Of a stretch of DNA of 64,000 nt, positions 7,568 through 16,039 are shown piece after piece. Source of the DNA: Sediminicola luteus (GTDB taxonomy: Bacteria; Bacteroidota; Bacteroidia; Flavobacteriales; Flavobacteriaceae); the NCBI RefSeq assembly GCF_002514735.1, contig NZ_KZ300477.1, forward strand, positions 125,879-189,878. Direction: 5' to 3'. Made by a program: the position numbers and the translations under genes. The notes below the pieces were generated by a model, which did no database searches, was not told where the DNA came from, and saw nothing but the letters and a program-made list of their open reading frames with translations. Every line of letters begins with the position of its first letter. Positions within the stretch are counted from its first letter, which is position 1.

Positions 7568-9931
7568 CTACTCCAATGACGGACTAACAGCAGGCGGAAT
7601 ACCGGAAACACCCCACTGGGTATTGGGTTCAGGCCCCATAAGGAAGCTCAGTGTGCCCCCGGCAACGATTTCTTCATGTGAGATCCAGGTACGATCAAAC
7701 GTTTTCCCATTTAAGGTAGCCGATTGTATGTACGGATTTCCCTTTCCACCATTCTGGGTGGCAATGGTAAAGGTTTTTCCTTTGGGCAAATCTATACTAA
7801 CTCGCTCCAATTGCGGACTACCAATGGCATAGACATTACTACCGGGACTCACCGGATAAAAACCCATGGCCGATAGGGCATACCAAGAAGATAGCGATCC
7901 CATATCTTCATTACCGGAGAGTCCACCAGGGCCTTTACGGTAAAATTGGTCACATACTTGACGTACCCTAGCCTGGGTTTTCCAGGGTTCACCGGCATAA
8001 TTGTACAAATAGGCCACATGGTGCGAAGGTTGGTTACCATGTACATACTGCCCTATGGTACCCACCACCCCGACATATTTCGGGGGGCTTATCAGCGGAC
8101 TCATTTCAAAAAAGGTATCCAATCGGTCGGTAAAGGCTTTATTGCCCCCAAAAAGCTCGATTAAACCAGTCACATCGTGGGGTACAGACCATTGGTACTG
8201 CCATGCATTGGATTCGGTATAATGCCTATTGGGCCTGCGGCCCACCAAAAGCGGATCAAAATATTTATAATAACTATGGTCTCCGTTCGAGACAATTTCC
8301 TGGGTATTTTCGCCCAAGGCCTCCAACCACTGGCCATTTTGTTTTTTGGGGCGCATAAACTGGGTTTGGGCATCCCATAAATTGCAATAGTTCTGGGCCC
8401 GTTCCATAAACAACGTATAGTCATCGGGTTTACCCAAAGCCTTTGCCAATTGTGCGATACACCAATCGTCGTAGGCCATTTCCAAGGTATTCGGTACCGC
8501 CTCGGTATGTCTGTCTATAGGTACAAAGCCCAGTTCTAGGTAATCTTTTAAACCAGCACGGGCCGCATGTTCAGGAACGGGGGGTTTGGGCAATTCCAAG
8601 GCCTTTTTTCGCATGGCCTCGTACAAAAACCCGATATCGTAATCGCGATAACCTTTTAAATAGGCGTCTACGATTACCGGTACCAAATGATCCCCTACCA
8701 TGGCCTCGCCATAGACATTTAAAAAATGCTGGGCAGGCAACCACCCATAATTACGCACCTTCGCATCAATGGATCTTATATAATCGTTTACATGTTCCGG
8801 CGCCACCAAAGTCATTAGCGGATGCTGGGATCTGTAGGTATCCCAACAAGAGAACGAGCCATAGAAATCATAGTCCTTAGCAGTATGTACCTGCCCATCG
8901 GACCCAAAATATTTCCCATCTACGTCTTGGGCAATGTACTGGGCCAAAAGACTACGATAAAGGGCCGTATAAAACAAAACCCGTTGTGTTTGGGTGGCTT
9001 TTTCCAAGCGTATTTTCGATAAAGCCTTATGCCAAATATCCCGGGCTTGGGTCTTAATACCATCAAAATCCCAATGGGGAATCTCGGCTTCCAGATTTTT
9101 CCGCGCCCCTTCGATACTGGTATACGAGATACCCACTTTAACCAAGACCGATTCATCGGCCTGGGTATGGTACTGCACAAATGCCCCAATATCGCTACCC
9201 TTTTCTCCCGATTTGTACGGAAAAGCCCCACCGTCTGATTCAGGCGTACGGTAAGCGGCATCGAAGGTACCGTAGTACAAAAACGGTTTACTGAACTGGG
9301 CTACAAAATACACCTTGCCCAAGCCAGCGTCTTTACTGCCTTCTATTTGGTTGTTACCCACAATGCGTAGTTCGGACTGTGCCTCCCCAGGCCCCTCCCC
9401 TATTTGATGGCCCAAATCTAGAATAATACGGGCATTTTTCGTTTTTGGGAAAGTGTATTTATGGAACCCGGCCCTTGGGGTCGTGGTCAAAGCCACCTGA
9501 ACCTTATGGTCTTTCAGATACACCTCGTAACTACCGGGGCTGGCCTGTTCTTGCGCGTGATCGAAGCGGGATCGATACCCGGCATCCGGATCTTGGGCCG
9601 TACCCGCTACGATCTGTAAACGCTGGTTCGTAGTGGGCATCAACAATATTTCGCCGCCGTTTACCATACCTACCCCACTCCAATGCGTATGGCTAAAACC
9701 GATAATGGAACTGTCGGCATAGGTATAACCCGCACTGTAGGTCCAACCCTGGGTACCCGTATCTGGGCTCAGATGCACCATAGCATTGGGCAAGGAAGCC
9801 CCCGGAAAGGTATGGCCGAAAAAATCGGTGCCGATAAAAGGATCTACATCATCTACCGGCGATTGGGATTGCGCCCAAAGTAAGGTTTGAAAAAGAACCG
9901 CAAGAGGGAAAAGACGAAAGGAATACTTCAT
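7568..9931 (-). CDS. GH92 family alpha-mannosidase
   Basis: This secreted exo-acting glycoside hydrolase of family 92 has 787 residues, close to the family length. GH92 enzymes are calcium-dependent alpha-mannosidases, mostly alpha-1,2, that trim N-glycans or mannans. Residues 1-20 form a signal peptide (LLWAQSQ). The body opens with VDPFIGTD, typical of the family, and the C-terminal half carries the hallmark GNEDMGSLSSWYALSAMGFY followed by PVSPG. The next upstream gene on the same strand encodes a GH16 enzyme, but there is no SusC/SusD pair, so this is not a classical polysaccharide-utilization locus. Confidence 0.92.
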   Translation of the reverse strand: MKYSFRLFPLAVLFQTLLWAQSQSPVDDVDPFIGTDFFGHTFPGASLPNAMVHLSPDTGTQGWTYSAGYTYADSSIIGFSHTHWSGVGMVNGGEILLMPTTNQRLQIVAGTAQDPDAGYRSRFDHAQEQASPGSYEVYLKDHKVQVALTTTPRAGFHKYTFPKTKNARIILDLGHQIGEGPGEAQSELRIVGNNQIEGSKDAGLGKVYFVAQFSKPFLYYGTFDAAYRTPESDGGAFPYKSGEKGSDIGAFVQYHTQADESVLVKVGISYTSIEGARKNLEAEIPHWDFDGIKTQARDIWHKALSKIRLEKATQTQRVLFYTALYRSLLAQYIAQDVDGKYFGSDGQVHTAKDYDFYGSFSCWDTYRSQHPLMTLVAPEHVNDYIRSIDAKVRNYGWLPAQHFLNVYGEAMVGDHLVPVIVDAYLKGYRDYDIGFLYEAMRKKALELPKPPVPEHAARAGLKDYLELGFVPIDRHTEAVPNTLEMAYDDWCIAQLAKALGKPDDYTLFMERAQNYCNLWDAQTQFMRPKKQNGQWLEALGENTQEIVSNGDHSYYKYFDPLLVGRRPNRHYTESNAWQYQWSVPHDVTGLIELFGGNKAFTDRLDTFFEMSPLISPPKYVGVVGTIGQYVHGNQPSHHVAYLYNYAGEPWKTQARVRQVCDQFYRKGPGGLSGNEDMGSLSSWYALSAMGFYPVSPGSNVYAIGSPQLERVSIDLPKGKTFTIATQNGGKGNPYIQSATLNGKTFDRTWISHEEIVAGGTLSFLMGPEPNTQWGVSGIPPAVSPSLE

Positions 9932-9967
9932 AAAATGGTGGGTTTGGGTGGCGGGTATATTCCTTTA

Positions 9968-9975
9968 CAAAAATA
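9968..9975 (-). promoter_or_regulatory. -7 promoter element TATTTTTG for GH92
   Basis: On the minus strand this is a full TAnnTTTG match about 36 bases before the GH92 ATG, giving a leader of roughly 30 bases. Confidence 0.5.
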
Positions 9976-10039
9976 AGATTGTAGGGAAACCGGCCGTCCA
10001 AAATATGATGTATTCCGATCAATATATGCGAATTACCGC

Positions 10040-10807
10040 CTAGTTGGGTTTCTTCTTATACACCTTTACATAATCGAAATAGATATAATCCGGGAAATCG
10101 GATTGGGAAAAGTCGCCACCCCAACCGGTAAGCTCGGTACTTAAGATCATGTATTGGGGCCTTTGGGAGACCGCTGTTTCGGTACGCCAGGTTTCCTTAC
10201 CATCTACATAAAAAATATAGGCGGTGGGTGTCCATTCGAGTCCGAAAGTATGATAGCCGTCTTCTATGCCCTCTTGCTTTACCTCGATACCTTCACTTTT
10301 GTGTTCGGGGCCGTACCCGTTCCAATGTAAATTGTGATAAACGATATCGGTGCCTTTATTGGTATGGTATTCGAAAATATCGATTTCGGTCCCATTATTG
10401 GCGGTGTCACCATCGGTTTTACCCACTTCGGGCGACTGCAGCCAAAAGGCCGTATGTGGTCCGCGTTGGGTATTCATTTTGGCCCGGCATTCGAAATACC
10501 CATAGGTGGTCAGCAGGGTTTTTTGGGTGCCAACATGACCAATAAAATACTGATCACCCTTTTTTAGGGTCGCCAAGACCAAATGCCCTTTTCCATCTAA
10601 AAAAACAGCATCGGCACTTACGGTGGCATGATGCCTTTTTGTGCCTTCGCCCCGTATATCCCATTTAGAGGCATCCAAGGATTTCCCCTTAAACTGGTCT
10701 TTCCAAAATAAGGCATAGTCTTTTTTGATGTGCTTTGGGGTCTGAGCCTTTGTTGGTAGACCAAACAAAACCAAGGGTACAAAAATCAGGGTGAACTTAT
10801 AGATCAT
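10040..10807 (-). CDS. GH16 family glycoside hydrolase
   Basis: This secreted endo-acting beta-glycanase of family 16 has 255 residues. A signal peptide (about residues 1-21, ending TKAQ) precedes a jelly-roll domain with the catalytic signature EIDIFE at 141-146, in which E141 is the expected nucleophile and E146 the acid/base. The family includes laminarinases, agarases, porphyranases and carrageenases, and the sequence alone does not decide which. The start is placed at ATG 10807 because the longer upstream frame lacks a signal peptide and runs antisense-like through the neighbouring gene. This start overlaps the Coa1-like gene by 11 bases, so the two are probably translated from one mRNA. 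Confidence 0.88.
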   Translation of the reverse strand: MIYKFTLIFVPLVLFGLPTKAQTPKHIKKDYALFWKDQFKGKSLDASKWDIRGEGTKRHHATVSADAVFLDGKGHLVLATLKKGDQYFIGHVGTQKTLLTTYGYFECRAKMNTQRGPHTAFWLQSPEVGKTDGDTANNGTEIDIFEYHTNKGTDIVYHNLHWNGYGPEHKSEGIEVKQEGIEDGYHTFGLEWTPTAYIFYVDGKETWRTETAVSQRPQYMILSTELTGWGGDFSQSDFPDYIYFDYVKVYKKKPN

Positions 10808-11231
10808 CGTTCGTAGTTTCCAATAGGTTAATGGTTTCCATGCTATCGTCAGAGCTAAACTCCAAGGTCTCATAAACCCAATCGGCATCGCCGGTCTTGG
10901 TACCGATAACCAACACATCGCCAGAACCTTTGGGTCCGCTAATGGGAATACTGAAATGCACGTTTCCATCGCCATTGGTATAATTGATGTTGCCCTTCAT
11001 CATGGTTCCCATTTCCAAGGGCTCACCCAATAGCTGTATCACCTCATCATTTTCAGAGGCCAATTCCACCGCTGTTTGGTATGGGCCCGACTCTTTTAGC
11101 ATAGAGGTCAGCCCAAAGAACATACTCCCCACGAAGAAAAAGAACACACAGATTACCACCAAACAACCTCCTGCAGGTACCACCCACGGCCAATTGCGTG
11201 CAAACCAACTTTTTTGTCGTCTTTCTTCCAT
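10797..11231 (-). CDS. Coa1-family membrane protein
   Basis: This 144-residue protein has one N-terminal transmembrane helix (WVVPAGGCLVVICVFFFFVG) followed by a small soluble domain of the cytochrome-oxidase assembly factor Coa1 type (GPYQTAVELASENDEVIQLLGEP). In bacteria the family is common but its role is unproven. The ATG at 11231 is preferred over a TTG three codons earlier, since close relatives start with MEE/MEQ. The 3' end overlaps the GH16 gene by 11 bases. The link to cytochrome oxidase is a family annotation only. Confidence 0.7.
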   Translation of the reverse strand: MEERRQKSWFARNWPWVVPAGGCLVVICVFFFFVGSMFFGLTSMLKESGPYQTAVELASENDEVIQLLGEPLEMGTMMKGNINYTNGDGNVHFSIPISGPKGSGDVLVIGTKTGDADWVYETLEFSSDDSMETINLLETTNDDL

Positions 11232-11269
11232 AGGTTTCAATTTAGGTGTTCCTTTTTCTAGGTCGCAAA

Positions 11270-12775
11270 TTATAAAATCGTAGATGAAACCACCCTATCA
11301 TACGCACTTTTCAGCTTTTTGACCACGATTTCTATTTCGGTTTCCTGCAAATGCCCAAATCCGAAACGGATGGCGCAGGTTTTCTTATCTTGATACAGTA
11401 TGGTTTTGGGTAAGAAAACATCGAATTTAGAGGCTTCTTCTGCCAGTTTCACCAAAGAAATGGTTGCTTTGAATTGCAACCAAATGGCCAGTCCGCCACT
11501 AGGGATTTCCCAACTCAAAATACCCTCAAAATGGTCGGTCAAAGATTGGCATAAGACATCGCGCCGCTGTTTGTAGGTGACCCTGTTTTTTTTGGTCAAC
11601 CGGAACATTTCACCTTCAGAAATCAGTTCCGACAGCATTTGTTCTTGGATAAGATCACCCTGCCTATCGAGTAACTGTAAATAGTTTTTGGCTTCGGTAA
11701 TCAAATTATCCGGGGCCACGACGAAGCCGGAATGGAAACTTGGAAACAAAGACTGCCCAATTTTGCCCAAATAAATCACATTCCCGTTAACATCGGCACT
11801 GGCCATGGGCAGCATGGCCGAACCATCGAACTGAAAATCGTAATCGTAATCGTCTTCAATAATTGCAAAGCCATAGGTTTTTGCCAATTGTACTAGCTCC
11901 AAGCGGCGTTGGGCACTTAGGGTAACCGTGGTCGGATAATCGCGGTTCGCGCAAACATATACCGCGCGTATGCTTCCTTTTACAAAATACTTTTTGATGG
12001 CAGATACCTGAAGCCCCTCATCATCCACCGCTATGGTCTTAATATTGGCCCCAACCTGCTGAAAGATCATATTGGCCTTATAGTAACTCCGCTCCCCTAC
12101 CAGCACCACATCCCCTGGTTTTAACACCAATTGGGAAACGATATACAAACTCATTTCCGTACTACGGGTATTCACCACATTGTTCGGGCGGATGTGAAAG
12201 CCCCGTGTGGCATTCAAATAGTTGGAGAGCTGGGTACTAAAAATCGAAGGCGTTGCCGCACTATTTGGATGCCTGGCATATCGTAAGGGCTTACGTTTCA
12301 TGGCCGCACTATACCATCGGGAGAATTGGTGCACCGGATGCAAGCGTAAATCGGGGGTCCCGTCGTTTAATGCATATTGGGCCATGGAAGCTTGGGCCGT
12401 AGGTGCCAAATGAAAAGCTTCTTGAAACGCAAAACCGGCCGTATTCGGATAGGTATACGCCTGATGCAATTGCTGGCCTTTCGCTTTGATCTTGATCTGG
12501 GCATCTTCGGGTACCAGAACAAAAGTCCCTTTATTCGGAATAATATCTACCCAGCCTTGCGAGGCCAATTCGTCATAAATGGCCACGGCCGTATTCCTAT
12601 GGATGCCAAACAGCTGGCTTAAGGCCCGGGTGCCGGGCATCTTACTTCCTTTTTCTAGATAACCGCGCTGAATGGCATTTATAAGTTGTTGTGCCACTTG
12701 TATATAAAGCGGTTGCACCTCATTTTTATCAAAAGTGACCAGCTGTTTTAGTATGTCATAAACCGGACTATCCAT
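11270..12775 (-). CDS. MocR-type GntR/aminotransferase regulator, PLP lysine replaced
   Basis: This 501-residue transcription factor has an N-terminal GntR winged-helix domain (about 18-86, with GTRALSQLFGIHRNTAVAIYDEL) fused to a fold-type I aminotransferase-like domain (about 125-500). The EDDYDYDF motif at 308-315 is intact. The motif that normally reads YxGTFSKTLxP is YLGKIGQSLFP at 335-345. By this alignment the PLP Schiff-base lysine is Gln341, so PLP may not bind covalently; Lys338 is a possible but misplaced substitute. Three AACCGGAC half-sites at its own start suggest autoregulation. It is divergent from a TonB receptor-bioB pair. The regulated pathway is unknown. Confidence 0.85.
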   Translation of the reverse strand: MDSPVYDILKQLVTFDKNEVQPLYIQVAQQLINAIQRGYLEKGSKMPGTRALSQLFGIHRNTAVAIYDELASQGWVDIIPNKGTFVLVPEDAQIKIKAKGQQLHQAYTYPNTAGFAFQEAFHLAPTAQASMAQYALNDGTPDLRLHPVHQFSRWYSAAMKRKPLRYARHPNSAATPSIFSTQLSNYLNATRGFHIRPNNVVNTRSTEMSLYIVSQLVLKPGDVVLVGERSYYKANMIFQQVGANIKTIAVDDEGLQVSAIKKYFVKGSIRAVYVCANRDYPTTVTLSAQRRLELVQLAKTYGFAIIEDDYDYDFQFDGSAMLPMASADVNGNVIYLGKIGQSLFPSFHSGFVVAPDNLITEAKNYLQLLDRQGDLIQEQMLSELISEGEMFRLTKKNRVTYKQRRDVLCQSLTDHFEGILSWEIPSGGLAIWLQFKATISLVKLAEEASKFDVFLPKTILYQDKKTCAIRFGFGHLQETEIEIVVKKLKSAYDRVVSSTIL

Positions 12776-12807
12776 TCATTTAAAACCGGACTAGTTTAAT
12801 GGTCCGG
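12760..12807. promoter_or_regulatory. Candidate MocR operator: three AACCGGAC half-sites
   Basis: AAACCGGACTA occurs at 12760-12770 and again at 12783-12793, a direct repeat 23 bp apart. GGTCCGG at 12801-12807 repeats the half-site in inverted orientation (CCGGAC-10 bp-GTCCGG). The first copy lies in codons 2-5 of the regulator gene. The third touches a -7-like element TAACTTTC on the minus strand at 12807-12814. Direct repeats spaced about two helical turns apart fit what is known of MocR binding (GabR, PdxR). Confidence 0.6.
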
Positions 12808-12840
12808 AAAGTTACGAATTTTGCCGGGTAAATATTTCAA

Positions 12841-12943
12841 TGTCAGTCTGAGCGCCTAGTCTGCCGACAGGCAGGCAGTCGAAGACAATTAAAAAAGCAT
12901 CTCGACTACCTTCCTATAAGCCGGTAGGGCGCTCAGACTGGCA
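12841..12943. repeat. Foldable intergenic inverted repeat, 103 bp
   Basis: TGTCAGTCTGAGCGCC at 12841-12856 pairs with GGCGCTCAGACTGGCA at 12928-12943, with one mismatch in 16. Inside are smaller hairpins: CTGCC/GGCAG at 12861-12874 and AGTCGA/TCGACT at 12877-12907. The architecture is that of a REP-like flavobacterial element. It sits between the MocR-type gene and the TonB receptor and could affect expression of either. Confidence 0.75.
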
Positions 12944-12969
12944 TGGGTTACTTATAGCTACAAAAACAA

Positions 12970-14799
12970 ATGAAAAACAAACATCTACTTTTTTCGATTT
13001 TACTGACCGGTGTACTCCCTTTGAGTGCGCAGCAAGAGCAACCAGAAATAGAGGTGGAAGCTTTAAATGAGGTCATCGTTTCCTCGAACCGGATCGATCT
13101 ACCTTTTCAGGAAGACTCTAGGACCATAAACATCATTACCTCCGAAGATATCAAACAAAGCGCCGCGGTAAATGTGGCCGACCTTTTGCAACAAGTGGCA
13201 GGTGTAGACATCAGGCGTCGAGGTACCGGTGGCAGTCAGGCCGATCTATACATACGTGGGGGTGGTTTTGACCAAACCTTGTTACTGATCGACGGTATTA
13301 AAATGGACGATGCCCAAACCGGTCACCATACCATGAATGCCGCCTTACCGCTGGAGGTTATTGAACGTATAGAGATTATTAAAGGTCCGGCCGCAAGGGT
13401 ATATGGCCAAAACGCCTTTACAGGGGCCATTAATATTGTCACCAAAAAGCGTTTGGACAATGTGGTTTCGGTAAACTTGGAAGCCGGTTCGTTCGGGCAA
13501 TTGAACGCCAATGTTACGGCCGGGATCGAGCAAGAGAACGCCTCCCATATCATTCATATAGGTCGGGTTACTTCCGACGGGTATCGGGAGAATTCCGATT
13601 ACGACAATGCCAACTACTACTTAAAAAGTACGTTCAACAAGAAGGCCCAACCCATAGAAATGACCGTTTCCTTTTTGGAGCGGAATTTTGGGGCGGAAAA
13701 CTTCTATACCACCAACCCCACCTTTCACGAATACGAGGAAACCCAAAACAGTTTGGTAGCACTGGCCACCACTTTTAGAAAGAACAATCTAAAAATACAA
13801 CCTAGGCTATATTGGAAACGTAACCAAGATATGTTCCTGTTACGACGCGATGAGCCCTCTTTCTATAGAAACCTACACATTTCCGACAAAATTGGGGCCG
13901 AAGCCAACGCCTCTTACACCTCTGAATTGGGTATCACCGGATTTGGTATCGATATGTCGCGCGTATCCATCCGCAGCAACAACTTGGGCGACCATAACCG
14001 CTTTATGACCAATGTATTCTTGGAACATCGATTTAGTCTATTGGACAAGAAACTGGACATTACCCCCGGGGTGGCCTTGACCTATTTTTCCGATTTCAAA
14101 TTCCACGCATTCCCCGGTTTAGATGTGGGTTATGCCTTTTCGAACCGCTTTAAAGTGTATGGTAATATCGGATATACCTATCGTATACCCACCTATACCG
14201 ATTTGTACTACAGTGACCCCGTGACCAGCGGCAATGAAGATTTGGAACCCGAAGAGGCTTTTGCCCAAGAATTAGGTTTTAAATATACAGCTAATCGTTT
14301 CTTTGCCAGTTTTGCCGTATTCAATAGGGATGCCAAAAATTTGATCGACTATATACGTAACGATGTTTCCGAAGACCTTTTCACGGCCACCAACATTACT
14401 GAGGTAAACACCAAAGGTCTAGAGGCCGATGCTTCCTACTATTTCAAGTTTAAGGAATTCGACCAAAGTTTAAGTGTGGGCTATGCCTATTTAGAAGATG
14501 ATATTCAACAAGACCCCGAATTGTCGCGCTATAGTTTAAACACCTTAAAACACCATTTTACCACACGTGTAAGCACGCAGTTTTTTAAGAATCTCCGGCA
14601 AAGCATTATCTATAAATATGCCGAGCGTAGTACCGGACAGACCTATAACGTTTGGGATGCCTCAATAGCCCTTAGCTTGGGGCAGGCCGAATTGAGCCTA
14701 ACGGCCAACAATATATTCGATGCCGATTATATTGAGTCTGGTTTTGTGCCCATGCCCCCAAGTAATGTTCTGTTCGGGTTCCGATACCATTTTAAATAA
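12970..14799 (+). CDS. TonB-dependent receptor (BtuB-like)
   Basis: This outer-membrane active transporter has 609 residues. A signal peptide (about 1-20, ending LSAQ) is followed by a TonB-box-like EALNEVIVSS segment, the plug domain (RGGGFDQTLLLIDGI, residues near 98-112) and a 22-strand barrel ending in an aromatic residue near the C-terminus (FGFRYHF). It is of the small BtuB/vitamin type, without a SusD partner or a carboxypeptidase-like N-terminal domain. bioB follows 25 bases downstream, so the two are probably one operon. Biotin or a precursor is therefore a reasonable guess for the ligand, not a demonstrated one. Confidence 0.88.
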   Translation: MKNKHLLFSILLTGVLPLSAQQEQPEIEVEALNEVIVSSNRIDLPFQEDSRTINIITSEDIKQSAAVNVADLLQQVAGVDIRRRGTGGSQADLYIRGGGFDQTLLLIDGIKMDDAQTGHHTMNAALPLEVIERIEIIKGPAARVYGQNAFTGAINIVTKKRLDNVVSVNLEAGSFGQLNANVTAGIEQENASHIIHIGRVTSDGYRENSDYDNANYYLKSTFNKKAQPIEMTVSFLERNFGAENFYTTNPTFHEYEETQNSLVALATTFRKNNLKIQPRLYWKRNQDMFLLRRDEPSFYRNLHISDKIGAEANASYTSELGITGFGIDMSRVSIRSNNLGDHNRFMTNVFLEHRFSLLDKKLDITPGVALTYFSDFKFHAFPGLDVGYAFSNRFKVYGNIGYTYRIPTYTDLYYSDPVTSGNEDLEPEEAFAQELGFKYTANRFFASFAVFNRDAKNLIDYIRNDVSEDLFTATNITEVNTKGLEADASYYFKFKEFDQSLSVGYAYLEDDIQQDPELSRYSLNTLKHHFTTRVSTQFFKNLRQSIIYKYAERSTGQTYNVWDASIALSLGQAELSLTANNIFDADYIESGFVPMPPSNVLFGFRYHFK

Positions 14800-14824
14800 C
14801 CCATTCATAAACAATAGGTCCTAC

Positions 14825-15931
14825 ATGAACAGCCCAAGACATAATTGGACGAAAGATGAGGTTTTGGCCATTTACAACAAACCCATTATGGAGTTGTTGT
14901 ATGATGCCGCCAGCGTACATCGCCGGCATAACGACCCCAATGAAATACAAGTTTCGACTTTGCTTTCCATTAAAACCGGAGGTTGTTCGGAAGACTGTGG
15001 CTATTGTCCGCAAGCAGCCCGTTACCATACCGATATAGAAGAAAACGACCTAATGAGCATACAACAGGTAAAGGCCCAGGCCCTTCGGGCGAAAGCCACC
15101 GGAAGCTCAAGGGTATGCATGGGGGCGGCTTGGCGCAATGTTAAAGATGGGCCCGAGTTTGACCAAGTTCTGGAAATGGTACGTACCATAAACAAATTGG
15201 ACATGGAGGTCTGCTGTACCCTGGGTATGGTCACCGAAAACCAGGCCCAACGCTTGGCCGAAGCCGGTTTGTATGCCTATAACCACAATCTGGACACTTC
15301 GGAAGACTATTACGAAGATGTGATTTCTACCCGCGCCTTCGACGACCGATTGAACACCATAAACCATGTGCGTAAAACGAATGTTACCGTTTGTAGCGGA
15401 GGTATTATCGGTATGGGGGAAAGTTTGGAAGACCGGGCCGGAATGTTGGTGGCCTTAACCACCCTGAACCCCCAGCCCGAATCGGTACCCATAAACGCTT
15501 TGGTGGCCGTAGAAGGCACCCCTATGGAAGATGAGGAACCCATATCTATTTGGGAAATGGTACGTATGGTGGCTACTACACGCATCGTAATGCCCCAGAC
15601 CCAGGTACGTTTATCGGCTGGGCGTACCCAAATGAGCCAAGAAGGGCAAGCACTGTGCTTCTTTGCCGGGGCCAACTCTATTTTCGCGGGCGATAAACTT
15701 TTGACCACGCCAAACCCTGATATTAACGAAGACAAGGAACTGTTCGCCCTTTTGGGTATGAACACCCAAGAGCCATTTTCTAAAAAAGAACAACCCAAAA
15801 CCACGGAGGCCATCGATTCACGCTTTATGGATCTGGGTGAAAAACCCAAATGGACCCGACCCGGACATACCATTGAACGCAACGAAAAGGCCAAACAAAA
15901 GGCAAAAGCGGTTCGCAAACCAACAACATAA
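14825..15931 (+). CDS. bioB: Biotin synthase
   Basis: This radical-SAM enzyme inserts sulfur into dethiobiotin, the last step of biotin synthesis. It has 368 residues. The cluster motif CSEDCGYC (CxxxCxxC) lies near residues 58-65, followed by PQAARYHT, and the second-cluster residues and the YNHNLDTS and RLSAGR segments are present. The ATG at 14825 is chosen because the longer frame starts inside the receptor gene. No other bio gene is in the window, so the rest of the pathway is elsewhere or the substrate is imported. Confidence 0.95.
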   Translation: MNSPRHNWTKDEVLAIYNKPIMELLYDAASVHRRHNDPNEIQVSTLLSIKTGGCSEDCGYCPQAARYHTDIEENDLMSIQQVKAQALRAKATGSSRVCMGAAWRNVKDGPEFDQVLEMVRTINKLDMEVCCTLGMVTENQAQRLAEAGLYAYNHNLDTSEDYYEDVISTRAFDDRLNTINHVRKTNVTVCSGGIIGMGESLEDRAGMLVALTTLNPQPESVPINALVAVEGTPMEDEEPISIWEMVRMVATTRIVMPQTQVRLSAGRTQMSQEGQALCFFAGANSIFAGDKLLTTPNPDINEDKELFALLGMNTQEPFSKKEQPKTTEAIDSRFMDLGEKPKWTRPGHTIERNEKAKQKAKAVRKPTT

Positions 15932-16012
15932 TAGCCTAGTTAAAAACAGATTCCCTAACGGATTATGCGCAATCGCTATCCTTGGGGAATCTTATCTATA
16001 ATCATTCTTTTG

Positions 16013-16020
16013 TATCTTTG
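16013..16020 (+). promoter_or_regulatory. -7 promoter element TATCTTTG
   Basis: Full TAnnTTTG match that would start transcription near 16025, about 15 bases before the TTG start of the cupin-like gene. This would let that gene be expressed separately from bioB. No good -33 element is visible at the usual spacing. Confidence 0.45.
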
Positions 16021-16039
16021 ATAGTCAAATTCCTTTGCA

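Noticed and set aside
10040-10975. GH16 gene starting 168 bases further upstream
   Set aside because: The extra N-terminus is antisense-like and runs through the Coa1-like gene; the internal ATG at 10807 gives a proper signal peptide.
7568-14799. Polysaccharide-utilization locus made of GH92, GH16 and a TonB receptor
   Set aside because: There is no SusD-like protein or PUL-type regulator, and the receptor is on the other strand and coupled to bioB.
15310-15918. Minus-strand open frame of 202 codons across bioB
   Set aside because: Antisense shadow of a fully conserved radical-SAM gene.
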